Source: Pycnococcus provasolii
Taxonomy: Eukaryota; Chlorophyta; Pseudoscourfieldiophyceae; Pseudoscourfieldiales
Assembly (NCBI GenBank): GCA_049487715.1
Contig: CP150569.1
Span: 496,001 to 560,000 of the forward strand
DNA length: 64,000 nt
Direction: 5' to 3'
How positions within the stretch are numbered: the first letter of the stretch is position 1; every line of letters begins with the position of its first letter. Positions 45,222-52,944 of the stretch are shown one piece after another. The notes beneath the pieces are model-generated. The model was given only the letters and a program-made list of their open reading frames with translations, was not told the origin of the DNA and made no database searches. Made by a program: the position numbers and the translations under genes.

Positions 45222-46250
45222 TTACAAATCGGGAACCTCGGTCATGAACGGAGTCCAGTTGAGTAAAGCGTCGCCGAGCGTTGCTTCAGCCGGAGCCTGG
45301 CCGTGGTCGTTGTCTCCCCAGCACGCGATGCTGCCGTCGGGTCGAAGCGCCAGCGAGTGAGCGTAACCCGCGGCAATCGCAACGATGTCGCCAGGTATGC
45401 CGTCGGGAGGCGCCTGGCCTTGGTTGTTGCGTCCCCAGCACCTAATACTGCCGTCGCGTCGTAGCGCCAGCGAGTGAGCGAAACCCGCGGAAATCATGAC
45501 GAAGTCTCCAGCGACGCCGTCGGGAGGCGCTTGGCCGTATTCGTTCGAGCCCCAGCACGCGATGCTGCCGTCGCGTCGAAGCGCCAGCGAGTGTTCACCA
45601 CCTCCGGCGACCGCGACGAAGTCGCCGTCGACGCCGTCGGGAGGCGCCTTTCTGTTGTCGTTGTCTCCCCAGCACGCGACACTGCCGTTGCGTCGAAGCG
45701 CGAGATCGTGAAAGCCACCTGCGGCAATCGCGACGAAGTCGCCGTCGACGCCGTCGGGAGGCGCTTGGCCGTAGTAGTTGCTTCCCCAGCACGCGATGCT
45801 GCCGTCGGGTCGAAGCGCCAGCGAGTGAGAATGGCCTGCGGCAATCGCAATGAAGTCTCCAACGACGCCGTCGGGAGGCGCCTGGCCTTGGTCGTTGCGT
45901 CCCCAGCACGCGATACTGCCGTCGCGTCGTAGCGCCAACGAGTAAGCGGCACCCCCGGCAATCATGACGAAGTCTCCAACGACGCCGTCAGGAGGCGCCT
46001 CGCCGAATTCGTTCGAGCCCCAGCACGCGACGCTGCCACCGGGTCGAAGCGCCAGCGAGTGCAAGTAACCCGCGGCAAGCAGCCTTAATGACTTTCGCGC
46101 GAGACTTAATCTTAGAGAAAGTGTGCGTTGGATGCGGCGCGGTCTGTGCACGGCCACGAGGTAATCTCGCCAGACGCTGATGGCGTCATCTCTCAGCGCC
46201 TCGAACTTCTGAGACGCAAAAGCAGAGACAAGACAGGAGGAGGACGGCAT
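45222..46250 (-). CDS. RCC1-like seven-bladed propeller protein
   Basis: A 342-residue protein. After a 60-residue leader (MPSSSCLVSAFASQKFEAL) it has seven 39-residue repeats, each with the phrase SLALR(R/P)DGSIACWG followed by a G-Q-APPDG turn and DF-V-A-IAAG. Seven units match the seven blades of an RCC1 propeller. The repeats are very similar at DNA level (117 bp period). Proteins of this kind serve as exchange factors or scaffolds, and no partner is indicated. An ATG at 46352 is in frame but would translate through a TTAGGG tract (NPNPNPG); 46250 is preferred. It converges with the flavoprotein gene. Confidence 0.75.
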   Translation of the reverse strand: MPSSSCLVSAFASQKFEALRDDAISVWRDYLVAVHRPRRIQRTLSLRLSLARKSLRLLAAGYLHSLALRPGGSVACWGSNEFGEAPPDGVVGDFVMIAGGAAYSLALRRDGSIACWGRNDQGQAPPDGVVGDFIAIAAGHSHSLALRPDGSIACWGSNYYGQAPPDGVDGDFVAIAAGGFHDLALRRNGSVACWGDNDNRKAPPDGVDGDFVAVAGGGEHSLALRRDGSIACWGSNEYGQAPPDGVAGDFVMISAGFAHSLALRRDGSIRCWGRNNQGQAPPDGIPGDIVAIAAGYAHSLALRPDGSIACWGDNDHGQAPAEATLGDALLNWTPFMTEVPDL

Positions 46251-46308
46251 GACAGAGGGATTGCACGGGATGAGGTGAAATAAAATATAAATGGGGGAGA
46301 GGGGACCA

Positions 46309-46326
46309 GGGTTAGGGTTAGGGTTA
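46309..46326 (+). repeat. Short (TTAGGG)3 interstitial tract
   Basis: GGGTTAGGGTTAGGGTT between two divergently transcribed genes. Confidence 0.8.
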
Positions 46327-46446
46327 CCTTCCCCGCACGCCGTTCCCGCCATTCTTCCCCTTCCTACCCCACCTCCCAGGGGCCTAGGCGGTGGACGCCG
46401 TCACGGCACTTCGCACTTACTTACTTACGTGAGCCTCCCTCCCTCC

Positions 46447-47403
46447 ATGCCGTCTCTCTCAGTCAAGCGCAAGTTCAACTTCCATGCGTCTGATTGCACT
46501 CCTCCCCCTTTCACTGATGAGGGTGAGGGTGGGGGTGGGGGTGTTTCACACACACCTGTTATCGAAGACGCTGCTGCTGAACCTGCCTCGAAGCCGACGC
46601 GCAAGATGTGCGCCGACGCACAGCGATGCGCCGCGGGTGAGTTGACGACGCTGGGCACGATCTTCGGCGAAATCCTGGAGAGTGACAAGGACTTCAATCG
46701 TAACGACGAATGGCTGGGCTTCCTCGAATGCCACATGCAGCGCGAGTGGGAGTGCGGGTGCGACTTCTTCGAGACGGCGTCAGGGAATATCACGGGCTCT
46801 TCTGCATTCTGCACCACGCACAGCGCGGAACAGCTTACAGAAATCCGCGCCTTCCTTGGCTACTTCGTTCCGCGCAAGATGGGCACGCCTGACCTTCGCG
46901 ATATGAAGCGGTGTGGGGCGACGCTACGCAAGCTATTGTCGCACTGCGTCGCGAAGGGATACATCGACAAGAAGATGCAACGAGAGCTCAACAAGGTCAT
47001 CAAGGTATCTGAGTCGTTCGATGCAGATGGCGTGAGCGAAGCCCTCCAACGCCTCTCTGATGAAGGGTACTGGGACGACCTCGCGAAGGAGAACACGTCG
47101 GAGGAGGATGGCGAAGACGACGACGACGACGACGACGATGTGGAGGATGTTTTGTGCGACGAGTGTGGTTTGACAGTCTCGGAGGTCCACTCGAACGGAT
47201 GGACGTTTGAGTCTGAGGATTCTGATAGCCACGCGTTTCTCCAGCTGCCTCCGGAAGTCGCGGCGATGGGCAAGTGTGGCATGAGCATTTCGTGCATGGC
47301 GCTTGTCGAGAAGAACGGCGTGGTTCGTCCGTACGGCATGTACGGTCACGATCCCTATGAGCAAGTGTGCGCGAACGTGTACCCGCCGAGTCCGTATGAG
47401 TGA
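46447..47403 (+). CDS. Hypothetical acidic protein with Cys pairs
   Basis: A 318-residue protein, no family named with confidence. A Gly/Pro-rich N-terminus gives way to a folded-looking region with GCDFFETASG, LTEIRAFLGYFVPRKMGTPDLRDMKRCG and TLRKLLSHCVAKGYIDKKMQREL. The YFVPRK...LRKLL...KGYID pattern recalls short uncharacterised proteins of archaea and bacteria, from memory only. A Cys pair VLCDECGLTV and a second half ending YEQVCANVYPPSPYE follow. An acidic run of Glu and Asp residues separates the halves. ATG 46447 is used; it is divergent from the RCC1-like gene. Confidence 0.55.
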   Translation: MPSLSVKRKFNFHASDCTPPPFTDEGEGGGGGVSHTPVIEDAAAEPASKPTRKMCADAQRCAAGELTTLGTIFGEILESDKDFNRNDEWLGFLECHMQREWECGCDFFETASGNITGSSAFCTTHSAEQLTEIRAFLGYFVPRKMGTPDLRDMKRCGATLRKLLSHCVAKGYIDKKMQRELNKVIKVSESFDADGVSEALQRLSDEGYWDDLAKENTSEEDGEDDDDDDDDVEDVLCDECGLTVSEVHSNGWTFESEDSDSHAFLQLPPEVAAMGKCGMSISCMALVEKNGVVRPYGMYGHDPYEQVCANVYPPSPYE

Positions 47404-47694
47404 ATGCAAGCTAAGGCTTAGGTGACAGTGTTCTGCTAATTGTTGTGACCCCTGTAATTCGAACGATTGGACACCGTATCGTATGTCTCACTGACCAGTG
47501 ACGTGTGCTGTGGCTATCCAATATCGTTGTCGCGACTGTACCGTACCCACGGGTCCACCTGGAAAGATACACTCCGGACTTGCATCACCGCCTTGCACAC
47601 GTTCTTGACCATCTTACATACACTGGTATACACTAGAATACACGGACTTGCATTACGTTCTTGACCATCTTATACACTGGCGTTGCATAGTGCA

Positions 47695-50322
47695 ATGAGT
47701 TTGACTTCCCTTCCTCCTCACCACCATGAGTGTGATTCGTTTCCCGCCGCGGCTTCCTCATCATCATCAACAACGCCGACGAGGTTTGCTATCATGCCCG
47801 CGCATGATAGCCGTGGCAATGGCAATGGGCAAGGTGGCAATAAGGGGTCTTCCTGTGGCATACGTGTTGTCGTTCGTACGCGTCCTCCTTTAACCTCAAC
47901 CGAACGTAACGAAGCCTTACTACCAGGCTCGGTTGTGATTTCAAACAACTCGCGTACGGTCACGCTTGCGTCTTCTTCTTCGTCGTCATCGTCGTCATCA
48001 TCAACAGGTACTCGATCGTACGCGTTCGACGCTGCTCTCAACGAACACGCCACACAAGACGACGTATTGAGTGCTGTCCAAATCGAAAATGTGGTTTCCT
48101 CTGTCGTCGAAGGATATCACGCGACCATATTCTGCTACGGCCAGACGGGATCGGGGAAGACGTTCACGATGGAAGGGGCCAGAGGGGCCGTGGAACGACT
48201 CGCTGACGGTAGCTTTGCTGGCGGAGGCGGAGGCGGAGGCGGAGGCGGAGAAGGGGAAGGCGCGGCGAAACTCGCACCATCCGACGCGAACGAGCTAGGC
48301 ATCATGCCACGTGCCGTCCTCAGGCTGTTTGAAATCATGCGCGAAACGGAGGCGGCAAGGCCAGGAGAGCGATTCGAGGTGGTTGTGGACTACGTGCAGA
48401 TATACCGCGAGAGGTGCTACGACCTTCTCACCGCAGGCGCGGGGGGCGGCGCCGCCGCCGGTGCCGGCGCGACGATGAACACGAGCGCGGGACGGACGGC
48501 GGTTGCAAGCAGCGGCGCTGCCCCGAGACCCATGAGCGCTAGGCACGGAAGCGCCGGACACGGCGTTCCAGCCATAAGCACAGTCGGCGGCGTCGCGGAC
48601 CTGCGCATGCGCTGGAGACGAAATGCAGAGTTCTACCTCGAGGGACTTACGCAGGTGCAGTGCGTCGACGCCGCTGCCGCGGTGCGTCTGATGCGTATCG
48701 GCTCGCGAAGCAAGGTGATGGCGGAGCACAGGCGCAACGCCAACTCGAGTAGAAGCCACTGCCTCTTCACGTGCCACGTGACGAGGAGAACGCCAGACGC
48801 CGATGTCGCGAGCCAGGCGAAGCTCACACTCGTCGACCTAGCTGGCTCGGAGAGGTCGAGCCACACAGGAAGTGGCGGAGATGCGCTGCTGCACTCGGAG
48901 GGTGTAGCCATCAACCAGAGCCTGCTGGCGCTGAGGAAGGTGATCACGATGCTCGCGGACAATGCGCGATCCGCCGGCGGCAAGCCTGCCAACGCACATC
49001 TCCCGTACCGTGACAGCCGTCTTACAAGTTTGCTCAAGCAGAGCCTCGGCGGGAACGCATTCGCGTGCATGGTCGCCTGCCTGAGTCCCGGCGTGACGTA
49101 CGCGGAGGAGAATGCGAGCACTCTCGAGTACGCCGCGCGGGCAATGCTTGTGACGAACGCGCCCGTCATCAATGAGGATCCCAAGGCACGGCTCATCCGA
49201 GAGCTGAGAGCGGAGGTGGCGCGCCTGAAGAACGAGCTCGCACAGCTCAAGATTGTGGGTGTTGTCGGGAGTGGCGACGAAGGGGCCACGTCGGCAGACG
49301 CAAAGTCGGAGAATGATAAAAGGGATGCCCGAAAAGTCGAGGAGGAAAATGCCGTCGCCGCGCTCGTGGCTGATGCGAAAAGAGCTGTGCTTGGCTCCGC
49401 GGCACCCGCCTCCGCATCAGCCGGCTATGACGTCGGTGGTGAGTCGCATTCACAGTCCGCCTTGCAAACTACCGAGAACAACGAGCTTGCGGCGCGCGCG
49501 CTGGAGCAGCTCGGCGATAGGCTTGTACACTCCGTGCGTGTGATTCGCGAGCTCGGTGACTCGAATGGACGTCTTCGCGCGGAAATGGTGCCCCTCTCAG
49601 AACGTCTTGATGACCTCGAGACGGCGCACGAGACAGCTCTCGACGAAAATGCGCGGCTACGGGAGAAGTTGGCCGTGTGCGAGATGGTTCTCGAGGGAAC
49701 ATTTCACACCGCGCAGGCAGGTATGGCGGGAAGCACGGCGGAGGCTGCTGCCGCCGCGGCCTCTAGTGCGCGCCTAGACCAGGAGGCTATGAAGGAGCTC
49801 CTCGTCCTACGCCGGGAGAATGAGGCGCTCAAGCAGCGCGTGACTGACCTGCGCGCCGCCACGGCAGCGGCGTCGACTGCACAGTCACGGACCACTCCGA
49901 TGCGGCGCACAGCTGCACCCTCGCGCGGTGCGTCGTCCGCACGACAGACTCTGCGTGCTGCGCAGACGGCGGCGATGACTGCGGCGGAACTGAAGTCACT
50001 GCTGCAAACGCCGACGTCGTCCTTGTCTGGGGCATCGACAATCTCCGCACGCCGGTCTGCTCGGAACGGTGGCTACGACAACGCTCCCGCGCCTGCTCCG
50101 CCTCCCTCCAGCTCTTTCGCCGCACTTCGCGTCACCACCGGAGGGTCAGTGCTTCCGCATGCCACACTACCACGCCGGCCGGCGACGGCGGGTGGCGTGC
50201 GTCCGGCGGAGGCGGAGGAGGCGGATGCTGACAATGCCGAGGGCGGTGGCGATGCCGCGGCGATGTTGGCGCGCATCGTGCAGGCACGTAGTCGCCTGCG
50301 TGGCCAAACGCCACGTGGATAG
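47695..50322 (+). CDS. Kinesin motor protein
   Basis: An 875-residue protein with an N-terminal motor. The P-loop GQTGSGKT is near residue 148, the switch I NANSSRSH motif near 350 and switch II LVDLAGSER near 380. The motor contains Gly/Ala-rich insertions in two loops. The neck (TNAPVINEDPKARLIRELRAEVARLKNEL) resembles that of kinesin-3, although no FHA domain is present, so class assignment is tentative. Coiled-coil segments (DDLETAHETALDENARLREKL, LRRENEALKQRVTDL) continue to about 700, then an Ala/Ser/Pro-rich tail. ATG 47695 is the first ATG. The gene converges with DNAAF3 (92-bp gap). Confidence 0.85.
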   Translation: MSLTSLPPHHHECDSFPAAASSSSSTTPTRFAIMPAHDSRGNGNGQGGNKGSSCGIRVVVRTRPPLTSTERNEALLPGSVVISNNSRTVTLASSSSSSSSSSSTGTRSYAFDAALNEHATQDDVLSAVQIENVVSSVVEGYHATIFCYGQTGSGKTFTMEGARGAVERLADGSFAGGGGGGGGGGEGEGAAKLAPSDANELGIMPRAVLRLFEIMRETEAARPGERFEVVVDYVQIYRERCYDLLTAGAGGGAAAGAGATMNTSAGRTAVASSGAAPRPMSARHGSAGHGVPAISTVGGVADLRMRWRRNAEFYLEGLTQVQCVDAAAAVRLMRIGSRSKVMAEHRRNANSSRSHCLFTCHVTRRTPDADVASQAKLTLVDLAGSERSSHTGSGGDALLHSEGVAINQSLLALRKVITMLADNARSAGGKPANAHLPYRDSRLTSLLKQSLGGNAFACMVACLSPGVTYAEENASTLEYAARAMLVTNAPVINEDPKARLIRELRAEVARLKNELAQLKIVGVVGSGDEGATSADAKSENDKRDARKVEEENAVAALVADAKRAVLGSAAPASASAGYDVGGESHSQSALQTTENNELAARALEQLGDRLVHSVRVIRELGDSNGRLRAEMVPLSERLDDLETAHETALDENARLREKLAVCEMVLEGTFHTAQAGMAGSTAEAAAAAASSARLDQEAMKELLVLRRENEALKQRVTDLRAATAAASTAQSRTTPMRRTAAPSRGASSARQTLRAAQTAAMTAAELKSLLQTPTSSLSGASTISARRSARNGGYDNAPAPAPPPSSSFAALRVTTGGSVLPHATLPRRPATAGGVRPAEAEEADADNAEGGGDAAAMLARIVQARSRLRGQTPRG

Positions 50323-50414
50323 CAGGTGGGCACACGTTTGCATTGAGCTCATAGTGTGCTTATAGTGTACGACAATGTAAATAAGTTGTATGTTACTGAA
50401 TGAGTGATCTTAGG

Positions 50415-51995
50415 TCATGTAGATGTGCGCAAAAACGCCTCGTGGCCATTCAGCGACCACGCAGAGTGTTTCTTCGCCATCCTTGCCCTTGCTTCTCTGC
50501 CGGGTGCGGATGCTTCTGCGTCGTCGTCCGCTGCCGCCTTCGCCATGATGTCGACGTGCTCCCATCCTGCGCCAGCCGCGCGCTCGATAACCTTGCTTTT
50601 GTACGTCGTCTCTTGCGATTTGTCAAGCGTCACGAAGAAGTTTGTCATCTCCACCATTGCCATGCTGTCCGGCTTCATCACGCGCTCAAGGCCTTCATCC
50701 GCGCCTATCAAATGCGCGTAGCGGAATCCAAGCGCGACGGCGTCAATTCGACCTCGCAGCGCGCTCTTTCCAAGCATCTTGGCAAGATCGCCCGTGTAAA
50801 GAGTGACGCGCGTGCGCGCAATCACGCCGTCGCCGTGTTCACCTCCCGTGCCGTCTCTCGTCGCCGTTTCTCCCTCGCCATGTTCATCCTCTCTCGCGCG
50901 GGGAAAATTTGCTGGCACGTTGTCGTCCTCGTCGCCGTCGTGCGCTGCAATGCCATGCTCAAGTCCGAGGATCATCGCATAGACGTTGTACTCGGCGCAG
51001 TCGCACTCGCTGTGCACGTGCTGCTTTTGCTTCATGACGAAGTGACCCGGCGACGTGTCTCCTCCGTGCGCGCCGAGCGTCATGTACGGGCTGTTTTTGA
51101 TGTCGCCCCAGTATCCACGCTTTTCGATGCTCAGCCCGTGGTCGACGAGGTTGTGGTCCTTGAACGCCTTGGTGCGCCCGCGCACGTAGCTCACCAGGCT
51201 TCGATTCGGGTGGCTGTACGCCGAGTCGCGGTACTCGTACGCCAGGCCGGAGACGCGCCAGCGGCGGTAGCGTTTGACGTGAATGATGCTGGCGTTGGGC
51301 TCGAGGCGCATGCTGTGGTCCCAGTCGATGAGGTTCCTCATGGCGTCGTACCGCTCCTTGTAGTGGTGCCGCAGTCGACCTTCGCGGTAGTCCGCCATGG
51401 GCACCGCCACGCTCTCCTTCCACGAGTTGAATACCTCAACCAGTTCATCCTTGTCTTGAAACTTGAGGCTGGAGACGTCGAGCGACGAGGCGCCGCGCAC
51501 GCTTCCTCCCCCTCCGCTGACGACCTCGCACAGCTCCTTGCCCATCGCCGCGACGTGCGCGGCGCCGACGTCGCGCAGGAAGAAGTTCCAGTACGCCTCG
51601 AGGAGGAGCGCGCACCTTTCCTTGACGTCCATGTGCGTGTCATCAACGAAGCTGAGGAAGAGCAGCATGTGCCGCGCGAGTTCCTCCGCCTCCGGTTCGT
51701 ACACGTGGAAGTGCACGGTCCGCCTTGCGTGCAAGTGCGCGCCCGCCATGGTGGCGATGACGTGTCTAGGGTCAGCGCACCCCACAAGAAGCACGTGCAT
51801 CGGCTCGTCATGAAGCTGCTGCAAGGATGGAGGAGGAGGCTCGGTGACGTCCGTGATCGTCCCTGGTTGCTCAAGGTCGTCGTGCTCGAGCTCCCCCCGG
51901 CCTAACCCAAGCGCGGAGGCCAGCGAGAGCAGGTCGACGGCAGGCGAGGCGCCGTAGAGATGGTGCACGTGCGACTCGTCGTACTGCGATCCCAT
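50415..51995 (-). CDS. DNAAF3/PF22-type dynein axonemal assembly factor
   Basis: A 526-residue protein. DNAAF3 acts in the cytoplasm with chaperones to preassemble outer and inner dynein arms of motile cilia. Diagnostic segments are DEPMHVLLVGCADPRHVIATMAG, FHVYEPEAEELARHMLLFLSF, EAYWNFFLRDVGAAHV, SSLKFQDKDELVEVFNSWKE, HYKERYDAMRNLIDWDHSMRL, VKRYRRWRVSGLAYEYRDS and KRGYWGDIKNSPYMTLG, in that order. The region after about 390 adds a GDEDDN-rich insertion, then the terminal domain that ends AFLRTST. ATG 51995 is used. This gene is strong evidence that the organism builds motile flagella. Confidence 0.9.
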   Translation of the reverse strand: MGSQYDESHVHHLYGASPAVDLLSLASALGLGRGELEHDDLEQPGTITDVTEPPPPSLQQLHDEPMHVLLVGCADPRHVIATMAGAHLHARRTVHFHVYEPEAEELARHMLLFLSFVDDTHMDVKERCALLLEAYWNFFLRDVGAAHVAAMGKELCEVVSGGGGSVRGASSLDVSSLKFQDKDELVEVFNSWKESVAVPMADYREGRLRHHYKERYDAMRNLIDWDHSMRLEPNASIIHVKRYRRWRVSGLAYEYRDSAYSHPNRSLVSYVRGRTKAFKDHNLVDHGLSIEKRGYWGDIKNSPYMTLGAHGGDTSPGHFVMKQKQHVHSECDCAEYNVYAMILGLEHGIAAHDGDEDDNVPANFPRAREDEHGEGETATRDGTGGEHGDGVIARTRVTLYTGDLAKMLGKSALRGRIDAVALGFRYAHLIGADEGLERVMKPDSMAMVEMTNFFVTLDKSQETTYKSKVIERAAGAGWEHVDIMAKAAADDDAEASAPGREARARMAKKHSAWSLNGHEAFLRTST

Positions 51996-52944
51996 GATTC
52001 GCTGACTGACCGCAAACTCACGCAGGAGTGTGATTGATCCGCGCGCGCGCAAGTTGAATGGCGACGACGGAGAGGAGAGATCCGATCAGGACGCGGGCGA
52101 GGGGCGCAGCGGAGTGAGTGCCTTGCAACACCTCGCTCGCTCAAGACGCTCTTCGGGACCTGACCAGGTAGGTGCACGTCACCTTGGCGCATCGTTCAGA
52201 CGTTCATGCACGACGTTCAGTCAAGCTCATTCCTCATGAATTCGAGCGGGCGGGACCCTCTGGCTGCCTGGACCTCGCACGCCGTCATCGCACATGGTCA
52301 AGTTCATGAATTCACTCATGGGATCAACCGCCGGCGCCCTGGACCCAGGTGGGGATGAGGATGATCGGTCTTCTTCTTCTTCTTCGTCGTCGGCGGCGGG
52401 CGTCGTCGTCGTCGTCGTCACATTGATGTGGCCTTGTTGATTTTCAAATTTCCTGGGGCACCCAAGTTCCGGACGTCCAGTCGTTCGTGACAGCTTTATT
52501 TATGACGAGCTTCCTTTAAAGGTAGGGAGGAAGCGGGCGACCACCGGTCACCGGTGGCGCGCAGCAATTATCGTCATCATCATCATGAATCATCATGGCC
52601 ACCACGCACGGTCACGGACTCACGGAGCCACGGACGGAGGTTGTTGTTGGAATCCATCCATGGCGGGCGTTGCGGAGCGAAAATACGACGAAATTGAAAA
52701 TAATAAGGGTAAGATTTATACATAGTCGTGCGTGGGAGGTGAGTTCGGGGTTTTGAAAAAAAGGGTGCCTTGCTTGATTGGAATGATTGCCGATTGGGGG
52801 TTCCGGGTTTCGTTCAGCAACAACACCAACAGCAAAAACGTGTGTGTGACATGTGAGTGATGGGAAATTTCAGGTTTGATTTTTTGAATTTTTGATCGCG
52901 ATTTTCACATTTTCACATACATTTATTATTTTATTTATTTCAGT
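51996..52944. other. Intergenic, left copy of the duplicated 5' region
   Basis: No gene is seen. From about 52350 onward the sequence resembles 55846-56423: GATCGGTCTTCTTC, the GTCGTCGGCGGCG run, GGCCTTGTTGATTTTCAAATTTCCTG and GAAATTTCAGGTTTGATTTTTTGAAT are shared. It therefore is the 5' flank of one unit of a tandem duplication. Confidence 0.6.
52874..52943 (+). other. Probable 5'-leader intron of OPR-RAP gene A
   Basis: CAG|GTTTGA at the donor and a T-rich TTATTTATTTCAG acceptor delimit 70 bp ending one base before the ATG. The same arrangement is conserved in the paralogue (63 bp). The acceptor could also serve trans-splicing. Confidence 0.45.
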
